Assembly (NCBI GenBank): GCA_022376925.1
Contig: JAIOJX010000032.1
Coordinates: forward strand, 201,124,939-201,188,938
Reading direction: 5' to 3'
DNA from: Tragulus kanchil
Taxonomy: Eukaryota; Chordata; Mammalia; Artiodactyla; Tragulidae
DNA: 64,000 bases
In this document: positions 22,000 through 32,350 of the stretch, in pieces
Numbering within the stretch: position 1 is the first letter of the stretch
Layout of the letters: each line of letters opens with the position of its first letter
Made by a program: the position numbers and the translations under genes
Notes under the pieces: model-generated
Database searches by the model: none
What the model was told of the DNA's origin: nothing
The model's input: the letters and a program-made list of their open reading frames with translations, nothing else

Positions 22000-22170
22000 C
22001 CTTCCCAGACTTCTTTGTAGCTGAAAGTCAGGTGACCTAGTTCTGATCAATGAGGCAGAAGTCCTTGGGGATTTCTGGGAAGAGTGTGTATCTTCTTTTT
22101 CCCTTCTCTGTCTGTCAGGGGTATGAACACAACTCCTAGAGATACAGCAACTATCTTTCAATCATGAGCA
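22000..22170 (+). mobile_element. Old LTR-like repeat (copy A; copy B at 23129-23299)
   Basis: 'ttcccagacttctttgtagc', 'aggtgacctagttctgatc' and 'caatgaggcagaagtcc' resemble the 5' part of the same unassigned mammalian LTR-like family seen at 6018. Confidence 0.4.
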
Positions 22171-23385
22171 TAAAGTCACAAATTATAAATTATGAGGAAA
22201 TAAAATAGAAAAGGTCATGGTGTTCTGTGACACGCAGCATCTATGCTGGCTTTTTAAGCAAATACAATCTTTTTCACTGTTAAGAAAAAATATAACTAGA
22301 CCTAAGGTAACAATGTATTGCCAAGTAAAAATCCTGAGTAGTCAAGAAAATTTTTATTCATTATTGCTTTTACTTTCTGCAAATTAAAGTGCTTCTACAG
22401 TGCCTGCAGACAGTTTATTTCCTTAAGAAGATGAAAGAGTCCCTCTGAAATCCGGCTGCTGCCTGAGTTATGACAAATTCCAAATTAGCGATACCCCAGA
22501 AGAGTCTATATTAATGACTATATGTTTTATCTTGTATTGACTATTTAAAATAGCTCACTTCCAAGGAATGCAAATGGTGTTAGTCCATCATCTCATCTAC
22601 TTTTATATAACAAAGTAGGCTCACCTGCGACCCATAGATGACATTCTATCTCCCAGGTCACACACTGAACTGAAAATAGAATCCAAATCCTGCCCCAGTC
22701 ATCAGAACGTCTGGTCCAGTCCATGTTTGCTCTCTGTGTTCTTCCTGTCACTGGTTAAATCATGTTTCCCCCTCCTTCTTGACAAAGTAAGTCAGGAACT
22801 CCTTAGTCTAATTGCTCATGTCTCTGTGTATAACTTAGAGGTATCCAATGCTATGAATAGTTACATAATATTAGTAATGCTGTCATTGCTTTTATAATAA
22901 TAAAGTTCAATCAAAAAAGGACTTTAATACCCAGCCATAAGGAAAGAAAACAGGGAATGAAAGAAGGAGCTGTTTTTTCATCTGTTTTTACATTTAAAAG
23001 AAATGAAGAATTAGACCATGATATGTGCCAGAACTTCAAGGTGTTCCCCCATTTTACTCTTGACTTCGTCCTTACTGCAAAACCTCAATTTTGTTCAGAG
23101 CTATGGTATACTCAGCTGAAAACATTAACCTTCCCAGACTTCTTTGTAGCTGAAAGTCAGGTGACCTAGTTCTGATCAATGAGGCAGAAGTCCTTGGGGA
23201 TTTCTGGGAAGAGTGTGTATCTTCTTTTTCCCTTCTCTGTCTGTCAGGGGTATGAACACAACTCCTAGAGATACAGCAACTATCTTTCAATCATGAGCAT
23301 AAAGTCACAAATTATAAATTATGAGGAAATAAAATAGAAAAGGTCATGGTGTTCTGTGACACCGACAAGCATCTATGCTGGCTAT

Positions 23386-23569
23386 GGATCTCCTGCCCCA
23401 TCTGCTCCGTGATTTGCTCTTCTGTGAAAAAATCTTTTATTTATCCACTATAATCAGGATTTCCATTGTCCTCCACCAGAGAGATGTTTTAAAAGATCCG
23501 GTTAATTTAGAGAACACCCTAACAAAAAATAACCAAGACTTAGGGCATTTGGAGCCAAGCGAACCTGTG
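23386..23569. other. Unassigned sequence
   Basis: Nothing recognised. It precedes the BovB fragment. Confidence 0.35.
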
Positions 23570-23965
23570 ATGGTTGTTCAGTCATTCAATCATGTTCAAC
23601 TCTTTGCGCCCCCATGGACTGCAGCAGGCCAGGCTTCCCTGCCCTTCACCATCTCCCGGAGCTTGCTCAAACTCATGTCCATTGAGTCAGTGATGCCATC
23701 CAACCATCTTGTCCTCTGTCACCCTTCTCCTCATGCCCTCAATCTTTCCCAGCATCAGGGTCTTTTCAAATGACTCAGCCCTTCCCATCAGGTGGCCAAG
23801 GTATTGGAGCCTCAGCATCAGTCCTTCCAATGAATATTCAGGGCTGGTTTCTGTTAGGACTGACTGGTTTGATCTCCTTGCTATCCAAGGGATTCTTAAG
23901 AGTCTTCTCCAGCACTATAGTTCAAAAGCATCTTTTAAAAAGGTTTCAATTAGAATGGACCTGTA
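23570..23965 (-). mobile_element. BovB (RTE) LINE 3' fragment
   Basis: On this strand: 'ttcagtcattcaatcatg', 'attgagtcagtgatgccatc', 'ttgatctccttgctatcc' and 'gattcttaagagtcttctcc'. Read on the minus strand this is the 3' coding end of the BovB reverse transcriptase region followed by its 3' tail. It is 5'-truncated and diverged, with no intact frame. BovB is the donor of the Bov-tA tail and, by machinery, the likely mobiliser of those SINEs. Confidence 0.88.
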
Positions 23966-24484
23966 GAGATCATCTAATGAAACCTTTTTAAAACCAATAA
24001 GAAAACTAAACAGCAGACAGAGATGAGATGTGCCTTGGGTCACAAAGCTGGTGCTTCCATCCATTGCTCTCTGTGATTCCATGTGGCCTGCCTTGAAGAA
24101 TAAAAGACTAGAATGAGCAAGAGAGAGACATATTTCTCAGATAGATAAAAGTGGCCTTGTGAGAAAATAAGCTGGAATTCCATGTTTGGATGGAGATGTA
24201 TTCAAAAACTGTTGACATAGTCCTTGTCAGAGAAATAAGCACTTTAAAAAAGAAAGACAGAAAAGGGGGTAAAGCTCATAGGTTTCTACACTCAGAGGTT
24301 GGAAACAACTGTTTATTCAGTTATTTTAGCTATCTCCCCAGAGTAAGCTGGAAATAGCAATGTTGATCTCACTCTTCTTTAAGAGAAAGTGGAAAACTGC
24401 CCTCTTCTTATTAGAGAGAAAAATCATTCAGAAGACAGTTCATGGTGCAGGTCATACTGTCTCCATACAGAACATCTCTGTCTC
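23966..24484. other. Unassigned sequence
   Basis: Contains a MIR-like word ('aaaccaataagaaaactaaa', then 'gggtcacaaagctggtgc' near 24037) too short to call with confidence. Otherwise nothing recognised. Confidence 0.4.
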
Positions 24485-24660
24485 TAGACATTTAGAGTCT
24501 GGACCCTGGAGCCAGACTGCCTGAGTTTTCAAACTCCACCTCTGCCACTTACCAGATGCGTGACCTTAGGTAAGTAATACAGCCTTCCTGGATTTCTGTC
24601 TTCCCATCTGTAAAATGCATATAATAATAATAATAATACTTACTAGGAAGGTTGTTGTGA
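24485..24660 (+). mobile_element. MIR SINE with internal (TAA)n
   Basis: 'ggagccagactgcctgagtt', 'cctctgccacttaccagatg', 'gtgaccttaggtaagtaat' and 'cccatctgtaaaatgcatat' are the forward MIR core. A short (TAA)n tract (24622-24637) has grown near the 3' end. Confidence 0.88.
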
Positions 24661-26830
24661 ACTGAAATTGAACTAATATATTTAATTGCTTGGAGAAGGG
24701 AATGGTAAGCCACTCCAGTATTATTGCCCAGAGAAGGAGAATCCCATGGACAGAGGAGTCTGGTGGGCTATAGTCCATAGGTTTGCAAAGAGTCAGACAT
24801 GATTGAAGTGACTTACATGCATGCACATGTAAGGTGCTTAGGCATGTATGTGTGCATATATATATACACTTAGACAGGCATATACACATATGTATGTTAT
24901 CCTTACTGTAATAGCCATGATCACATATAATAGAAGCCTGGGGGTTCAAAGAAAAGAAAATTTATGTCCCCAGGGATTTTTGGCAAACTGATCACAGAAA
25001 CACTCACATGAATGACTTCCTAGCTTAAAAAACCTAGCTTAAAAAACCCAACCAAACATTGTTGAATGAATGAATGCCCTTAGTCAAAGAAAGTCCTGAA
25101 GTCCTAAAGTCCCAAAGAATCTTATAAAAACTAAAAAGATATCTAAGAGTAATGTAGAAACCAAAAATTTTAGTCAAAAATTGGAAATATGGCTAGAATT
25201 CATTTAGCCATAAATTGCAATGAATGAATAAGAAGAAAATGTGTAATTGTACTTTTGCTTTAATTTCTTTCATAATCTACTAGAAAAACACAGTGTTTAC
25301 CTTTATCAGTTTTAATAATAAAATTATGTCTTTTCATTTAAAAGAGACAGAATGGCTCTAAACTGTAATGGGAGCCTTAATAACCACAGTGAGACTCTCA
25401 GGCCATACATAGCTCCTGGGGCTCAGAACACTTAGTCATGGCATCTACTGCCACTTGCTGGACACTCCCCACCACCTGTCTGCCCACAAGGGTAATGAGA
25501 GCAGTGAACTAAGAACTAGGACCCCAAAGCATAGGTACTGCGGTGTGACCTTGCACAGGTCACATAACCTATTTGGGTCTGTTTTCTAACGAAAAGAATG
25601 AGAGTCTTGAATTGGATTATTACCAAGTTTTCTTTAAATCCAATAACCCTAAGAAATTTTGTATAGGGATAAAACTAACAGTTAAGAAAGACATTGTGAC
25701 AAATGTCACAGAAAAAAAATCATAGCTTTCAAGGCAAACTGAAATTGAACTAATATATTTAATTGCTTGGAGAAGGGAATGGTAAGCCACTCCAGTATTA
25801 TTGCCCAGAGAAGGAGAATCCCATGGACAGAGGAGTCTGGTGGGCTATAGTCCATAGGTTTGCAAAGAGTCAGACATGATTGAAGTGACTTACATGCATG
25901 CACATGTAAGGTGCTTAGGCATGTATGTGTGCATATATATATACACTTAGACAGGCATATACACATATGTATGTTATCCTTACTGTAATAGCCATGATCA
26001 CATATAATAGAAGCCTGGGGGTTCAAAGAAAAGAAAATTTATGTCCCCAGGGATTTTTGGCAAACTGATCACAGAAACACTCACATGAATGACTTCCTAG
26101 CTTAAAAAACCTAGCTTAAAAAACCCAACCAAACATTGTTGAATGAATGAATGCCCTTAGTCAAAGAAAGTCCTGAAGTCCTAAAGTCCCAAAGAATCTT
26201 ATAAAAAAAAAAAAAAAAGATATCTAAGAGTAATGTAGAAACTAAAAATTTTAGTCAAAAATTGGAAATATGGCTAGAATTCATTTAGCCATAAATTGCA
26301 ATGAATGAATAAGAAGAAAATGTGTAATTGTACTTTTGCTTTAATTTCTTTCATAATCTACTAGAAAAACACAGTGTTTACCTTTATCAGTTTTAATAAT
26401 AAAATTATGTCTTTTCATTTAAAAGAGACAGAATGGCTCTAAACTGTAATGGGAGCCTTAATAACCACAGTGAGACTCTCAGGCCATACATAGCTCCTGG
26501 GGCTCAGAACACTTAGTCATGGCATCTACTGCCACTTGCTGGACACTCCCCACCACCTGTCTGCCCACAAGGGTAATGAGAGCAGTGAACTAAGAACTAG
26601 GACCCCAAAGCATAGGTACTGCGGTGTGACCTTGCACAGGTCACATAACCTATTTGGGTCTGTTTTCTAACGAAAAGAATGAGAGTCTTGAATTGGATTA
26701 TTACCAAGTTTTCTTTAAATCCAATAACCCTAAGAAATTTTGTATAGGGATAAAACTAACAGTTAAGAAAGACATTGTGACAAATGTCACAGATATCAAG
26801 CCAAGGAAAATCAGTGAGTCTTTCCAAGGC
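24661..26830. repeat. Tandem duplication 9 (unit ~1,077 bp)
   Basis: Copy A is about 24661-25712 and copy B about 25738-26790. The link 25713-25737 ('aaaaaaatcatagctttc...') is a garbled, shortened version of the sequence after B ('tatcaagccaaggaaaatc...'). An A run grew in copy B (26205-26218 against 'aaaaactaaaa' in A). It abuts and overlaps duplication 10. Confidence 0.95.
24690..24835 (+). mobile_element. Bov-tA SINE 3' part (copy A; copy B at 25767-25912)
   Basis: Head-less fragment: 'gagaagggaatggtaagcca', 'ccatggacagaggagtctgg', 'gtttgcaaagagtcagacat'. The tRNA-like head is missing, so this is a 5'-truncated insertion. Confidence 0.85.
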
Positions 26831-27334
26831 AAACTTGGAAGGTTTTCCACTTTCAAGGTACCTAACACTATTACCCCGTATAGTTTCTACCATGATTACC
26901 ATCTTACTGTTGTGAAAGGAGTATCTTTTGCGTTTAAAATATCTCAACTATTGTAGAGATATTGATGGGAGTCACATGACCTAACATATCAGAGGCCAAC
27001 CTCCCAAGAAAGAAAAGAGGAATGGAGAAGGGGTAATTAGAAGGCCTTTCAAGATGGGAAATGAACAAATGCACAAAACTTCTTTCAGAGTAATCATATC
27101 GAATGCCAGGTCAATTCTGGAGGCAAAGACAGAATTTTGAGGCAAAGATCAGGTCACTTGCTATAGGGGGCACCTGTTCCCATTTTGCCTTTTCTAACAT
27201 CACCCTGACTTTTCCAGCCAATTTGGTTTAAGCTGCCCCCACCCCCAGCTAGAGGAGTTGAGTTCAGACTGGCCCAAGCTATTCTGTGTTGCCCCTCTGT
27301 CATGGCCACAGTGATTGGTTAAAGGAAAGGCACA

Positions 27335-27661
27335 TGTTATGGAATGAATGTGTCCCCCCAAAATTCATATGTTGAAATCTAATCCCAATTAGATTTGGAG
27401 GTAGGGCCTCTGGGAATTAATTGGATCATGAAACTTGAGTCCTCCTGAACAGGATTAGCCTCCTGTATAAGAACAGAGCAGAGATTTAACTAGCTCTTCT
27501 GCCATATGAGGACATACCCTGTAGGGAGCTCCCACCAAAACCTAATCATGCTGGTACCTAGATTTCAGACTTTTAGTCCCCAGAACTGTAACAAATTTCT
27601 GTGGTGAATAAGCTATCCAGTCTCAGTACTTTGTTATAGCAGCCTCAACTGACCAAAATAG
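27335..27661 (+). mobile_element. MLT1-type LTR (copy A of duplication 10)
   Basis: 'tgttatggaatgaatgtgtc', 'aaattcatatgttgaaatc', 'ggaggtagggcctctgggaa', 'ccatatgaggacataccct', 'agaactgtaacaaatttct' and 'gttatagcagcctcaactg' run in MaLR/MLT1 order, about 330 bp, forward. Solo LTR, non-coding. Confidence 0.88.
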
Positions 27662-27681
27662 CACATAAAAATATCAGGCCA

Positions 27682-27790
27682 GGGCTTCCACAGTAGTCCA
27701 GTGGGTGGAGAGTTCACCTTGCAATGCAGGGGACACCGGCTCAATCCCTGGCATGGGAAGAATCCCGGTGGAATTTCGGTGCCTGTCAGG
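27682..27790 (+). mobile_element. CHR-type SINE head, cut at the junction of duplication 10
   Basis: 'gggcttccacagtagtccag' to 'gctcaatccctggcatggg', then a garbled end. It is the truncated version of the element at 28768. Confidence 0.85.
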
Positions 27791-28420
27791 AACCTTTTCT
27801 TTAAATCCAATAACCCAAAGAAATTTTGTATAGGGATAAAACTAACAGTTAAGAAAGACATTGTGACAAATGTCACAGATATCAAGCCAAGGAAAATCAG
27901 TGAGTCTTTCCAAGGCAAACTTGGAAGGTTTTCCACTTTCAAGGTACCTAACACTATTACCCCGTATAGTTTCTACCATGATTACCATCTTACTGTTGTG
28001 AAAGGAGTATCTTTTGCGTTTAAAATATCTCAACTATTGTAGAGATATTGATGGGAGTCACATGACCTAACATATCAGAGGCCAACCTCCCAAGAAAGAA
28101 AAGAGGAATGGAGAAGGGGTAATTAGAAGGCCTTTCAAGATGGGAAATGAACAAATGCACAAAACTTCTTTCAGAGTAATCATATCGAATGCCAGGTCAA
28201 TTCTGGAGGCAAAGACAGAATTTTGAGGCGAAGATCAGGTCACTTGCTATAGGGGGCACCTGTTCCCATTTTGCCTTTTCTAACATCACCCTGACTTTTC
28301 CAGCCAATTTGGTTTAAGCTGCCCCCACCCCCAGCTAGAGGAGTTGAGTTCAGACTGGCCCAAGCTATTCTGTGTTGCCCCTCTGTCATGGCCACAGTGA
28401 TTGGTTAAAGGAAAGGCACA

Positions 28421-28747
28421 TGTTATGGAATGAATGTGTCCCCCCAAAATTCATATGTTGAAATCCAGTCCCAATTAGATTTGGAGGTAGGGCCTCTGGG
28501 AATTAATTGGATCATGAAACTTGAGTCCTCCTGAACAGGATTAGCCTCCTGTATAAGAACAGAGCAGAGATTTAACTAGCTCTTCTGCCATATGAGGACA
28601 TACCCTGTAGGGAGCTCCCACCAAAACCTAATCATGCTGGTACCTAGATTTCAGACTTTTAGTCCCCAGAACTGTAACAAATTTCTGTGGTGAATAAGCT
28701 ATCCAGTCTCAGTACTTTGTTATAGCAGCCTCAACTGACCAAAATAG
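28421..28747 (+). mobile_element. MLT1-type LTR (copy B of duplication 10)
   Basis: Same element as 27335-27661 in the repeated unit, with two clustered substitutions near the 5' end. Confidence 0.88.
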
Positions 28748-28767
28748 CACATAAAAATATCAGGCCA

Positions 28768-29046
28768 GGGCTTCCACAGTAGTCCAGTGGGTGGAGAGTT
28801 CACCTTGCAATGCAGGGGACACCGGCTCAATCCCTGGCATGGGAAGATCCCATGTGCTGCAGAGCGGTGGAACCGGTGTGTCCAGGTACAAGCCAGCACT
28901 CTAGGGTGCATGCGCCCGGAGCCGGTGCTCTGCGTCCAGAGAAGCCACTGTGATGGGAGGCACACGCAGGCCGGGGAGTTAAGATGGATGAAAATAAATA
29001 CATGAAGGACCAATAAAAGAGGCCAAAATTAAATATATATATATAT
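28768..29046 (+). mobile_element. CHR-type tRNA-Glu SINE with target-site duplication
   Basis: Head 'gggcttccacagtagtccag', body 'gagccggtgctctgcgtcc' and 'agaagccactgtgatggg', tail 'aagatggatgaaaataaata' running into an AT-rich end. The direct repeat 'atatcaggcca' (28757-28767 and 29047-29057) brackets it. Its 3' half is copied again at about 29981-30130 by duplication 11. Confidence 0.9.
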
Positions 29047-31120
29047 ATATCAGGCCAATCAAGAACCAATAAGAAAACTTTTGGTTGAAACTACCAAAGA
29101 AGCAAAGCTTCTCTTTCCCATGGATATGAATGAGGACACTATAAAGGAGATGTTCACTATCATCTTCAGACACAAGAGGAGAGCCTGCTTGATAATAAAG
29201 GACCACTAACGAGGATTCATTCGCATCCTAATTCAAGTCCTACATTTAGTTACAAAGCAAAGAAAACCCTCCTTTCCATTTTAGCTGATTTACATTGAGT
29301 CTTCCATTCTTTGAGACCAAAAACTTCTTAACTGAAGCACTTTGCTAATTGTTGGAATGGGGATATTAAGAGTCAAATGAGGGGGCATACCAGAACCAGT
29401 CATGATTCAGGAGACAAAATGACCCAAAGCAAAGAAATTAGCAGAAAAGAACTAGAAGATCAGGCCTCCTGGAAAGGAATCTGATGTAATTCCACTAGAA
29501 GTAGCTGATTCATGTCGACATTTAAAAGAGCCCGCATACACCATCCTAAGACATCGTGGGGTGTCTTATATGGGAGAAGGGCTTTCATGGTGGCTCAGAA
29601 GATAAAATTTGCCTGCAATACAGGAGACCTGTATCTGATCCCTGGGTGGGGAAGATCCCTTTGGAGGAGGAAATGGCAACCCACTGCAGTATTCTTGCCT
29701 AGAAAATTCCACGGGCAGAGAAGGCCTGGTGTGCCTGCGGTTGCAAAGAGTCAGACACGACTGAGTAACTTTTATCTCACATGTCGCATCTCAGACATAG
29801 CTGAAGTTTAGACTGATCTAATGGCCAAAAGAGCTCAAATAAAGTTTCCTGGGGCTGCTTCCTGCCATTATTTGAATCCTTTCTTTTGGGAGCAAAGGAT
29901 TACCACTGGAAGGGATGGATCACTGTATTCCCAGCAGATTTTTTTTTCCCAAATAAATGCTCGTTTCCTTCTGCATTTTGACTCTAGGGTGCATGCGCCC
30001 GGAGCCGGTGCTCTGCGTCCAGAGAAGCCACTGTGATGGGAGGCACACGCAGGCCGGGGAGTTAAGATGGATGAAAATAAATACATGAAGGACCAATAAA
30101 AGAGGCCAAAATTAAATATATATATATATTTTCAGGCCAATCAAGAACCAATAAGAAAACTTTTGGTTGAAACTACCAAAGAAGCAAAGCTTCTCTTTCC
30201 CATGGATATGAATGAGGACACTATAAAGGAGATGTTCACTATCATCTTCAGACACAAGAGGAGAGCCTGCTTGATAATAAAGGACCACTAACGAGGATTC
30301 ATTCGCATCCTAATTCAAGTCCTACATTTAGTTACAAAGCAAAGAAAACCCTCCTTTCCATTTTAGCTGATTTACATTGAGTCTTCCATTCTTTGAGACC
30401 AAAAACTTCTTAACTGAAGCACTTTGCTAATTGTTGGAATGGGGATATTAAGAGTCAAATGAGGGGGCATACCAGAACCAGTCATGATTCAGGAGACAAA
30501 ATGACCCAAAGCAAAGAAATTAGCAGAAAAGAACTAGAAGATCAGGCCTCCTGGAAAGGAATCTGATGTAATTCCACTAGAAGTAGCTGATTCATGTCGA
30601 CATTTAAAAGAGCCCGCATACACCATCCTAAGACATCGTGGGGTGTCTTATATGGGAGAAGGGCTTTCATGGTGGCTCAGAAGATAAAATTTGCCTGCAA
30701 TACAGGAGACCTGTATCTGATCCCTGGGTGGGGAAGATCCCTTTGGAGGAGGAAATGGCAACCCACTGCAGTATTCTTGCCTAGAAAATTCCACGGGCAG
30801 AGAAGGCCTGGTGTGCCTGCGGTTGCAAAGAGTCAGACACGACTGAGTAACTTTTATCTCACATGTCGCATCTCAGACATAGCTGAAGTTTAGACTGATC
30901 TAATGGCCAAAAGAGCTCAAATAAAGTTTCCTGGGGCTGCTTCCTGCCATTATTTGAATCCTCTTTTCAAGGACATGTGGCCAAAGCCACAGCCAGGTGG
31001 TGGGAGCAAATTCCTTCAGAGCAATTCAGCCACTGGAAGGGATGGATCACTGTATTCCCAGCAGATTTTTTTTTTTTTCCCAAATAAATGCTCGTTTCCT
31101 TCTGCATTTTGCAACAGGAT
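28898..31120. repeat. Tandem duplication 11 (unit ~1,083 bp), starting inside a SINE
   Basis: Copy A is about 28898-29980 and copy B about 29981-31115. Copy A lost about 50 bases near its end (after 'atttgaatcct'), which B retains at about 30962-31030. The T run also differs ('atttttttttccc' against a longer run at 31067-31078). The join is at 'gcattttgac|tctaggg' inside otherwise intact sequence. Confidence 0.95.
29578..29785 (+). mobile_element. Bov-tA SINE (copy A; copy B at 30661-30868)
   Basis: 'gggctttcatggtggctcag', 'gagacctgtatctgatccct', 'gaggaaatggcaacccactg', 'tgcaaagagtcagacacgac' and 'tgagtaacttt'. Complete and forward. It is duplicated with the unit, so it is a single insertion. 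Confidence 0.92.
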
Positions 31121-31440
31121 GACTTGATGACACAATATTTTCCCCATTCACATTCAGCTGCCTGTACTTCATTACTTTCTACAGATGCTTCCAGACTCTG
31201 ATCATGCCAGCTCTTTGTCACTGATACACTCCTACCATTGAACCGAAGATAGCAGGAGGAGGGAGATGGCATTTTTCCCTTGAATGTCTGAGACAGTCCC
31301 TCGCCCCCACATCCAATCAGCCACCCAAGTCTGTCATTTCTTCCTTCCCTATGTCTCCAGCATCTGTTTCTCCCTCTCTACTCCCACTGGCACTACTCAG
31401 GTTCAGGACACAACTGCCCCTTGCCTGGGCGGCTACAGCA
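31121..31440. other. Unassigned sequence
   Basis: No family recognised. Short frames lack domains. Confidence 0.4.
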
Positions 31441-31740
31441 ACAGCCTGGACATGCTTTTCCTACCTGTGACGCCTTCCTCTTCATTCATCCAAAAGACCA
31501 CCAGTCTTCTCACTGTATTTATCACTCCCCTGGTCAAAACCCTCTAGGGGCACCCCATTGCCTAAGGAATTATCTAAGCTCAGAATTCAAACCCTGTGTG
31601 CTGGTCCCACTCTACCTTCCCAACCAAGTCTGTCATTCTGCCCTCAAATGAGCCCTATCCTCTAACCAACAAGTTCACCCAAAATATCCCAAAGATGTCA
31701 CACATCACTTCCTTTCTGCTGTTTCCCTTGTCTTTTTGTG
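31441..31740 (+). mobile_element. L2 LINE fragment
   Basis: 'atcactcccctggtcaaaac', 'cctctaggggcaccccattg', 'cctaaggaattatctaagc' and 'gtgctggtcccactctacc' follow the L2 stretch that reads '...aaaaccttcaatggctccccattgc...' in less diverged copies. Confidence 0.55.
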
Positions 31741-31744
31741 GGGG

Positions 31745-31990
31745 CGGGGGGCCACTTCTATTGGTCTTTCATTTATCTATATTCATCCTTTTTTGTTCTC
31801 CCATCACAGTGGCCTCTCTCCTTGCAGAACACCGGCTCTGAGCACATGCGCTTCAGAGCTCCAGCTTGGTAGTTGGACCCATCAGTTCAGCCACTCTGCG
31901 GTATGTGGGATCTTCCCAGGCCAGGGATCAAACCAGCGCCCCTTGCACTGCAAGGCAGTGTCCTTACCCACTGGACCACCGGGGAGCCCC
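31745..31990 (-). mobile_element. CHR-type tRNA-Glu SINE
   Basis: Reverse: 'ctcccatcacagtggcctct', 'gcagaacaccggctctgagc', 'gccagggatcaaaccagcg' and 'cactggaccaccggggagc' at the tRNA-like head. Confidence 0.88.
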
Positions 31991-32094
31991 CCCTTGTCTT
32001 TTAAGACATCCCAACTGCCTTCCACCAAAGCCCTACTGATTCTCTAAGAAGCAACTCTTCATTCCTTCATCTTTCTCTCTTTGAACAAGGAATT

Positions 32095-32350
32095 ACCAAC
32101 AAGCACAGTGCCTCTCCCAGGATGTTGGAGAGGCAGTAGGTGAACAAGACAAATACAAACATTCCTCTGTGGCATTTACAGGCTGATGGAGGAGAGTGAT
32201 ACATATACAAATAATATAACTAAAATAATATCTACAAATGTGAAAAAGGCCAGGAAGTTTCTTTGAAATAAAAGAGTGGGAGGTCAGGGAAGCCATCTTT
32301 GGAGTAGTAAAATCAGAGCTGAGAACTGAAGAATGAGTTGGCTTGTACCA
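32095..32350 (+). mobile_element. L2 LINE fragment
   Basis: 'aggtgaacaagacaaataca', 'ggaggtcagggaagccatct' and 'cagagctgagaactgaagaa' follow the L2 3' order ('gtgaacaaaacagac...', '...gggaaggcct...', '...gagctgagacctgaagga...'). It runs across the start of duplication 12. Confidence 0.65.

Larger units (their letters stand above)
21122..23385. repeat. Tandem duplication 8 (unit ~1,129 bp)
   Basis: Copy A is about 21122-22250 and copy B about 22251-23385. Copy A ends 'gacacgcagcatctatgct' where B has 'gacaccgacaagcatctatg'. Substitutions include ttcctcct/ttcgtcct and gctacggt/gctatggt. The unit carries a MIR fragment and an old LTR-like fragment. Confidence 0.95.
26709..28890. repeat. Tandem duplication 10 (unit ~1,086 bp)
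   Basis: Copy A is about 26709-27763 and copy B about 27795-28849. Between them, 27764-27794 ('aatcccggtggaatttcggtg...') is a damaged version of the SINE sequence after B ('atcccatgtgctgcagagcg...'). Substitutions include gcaaagatc/gcgaagatc and aatctaatc/aatccagtc. The first ~90 bases occur a third time at 25620-25712. Confidence 0.95.
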
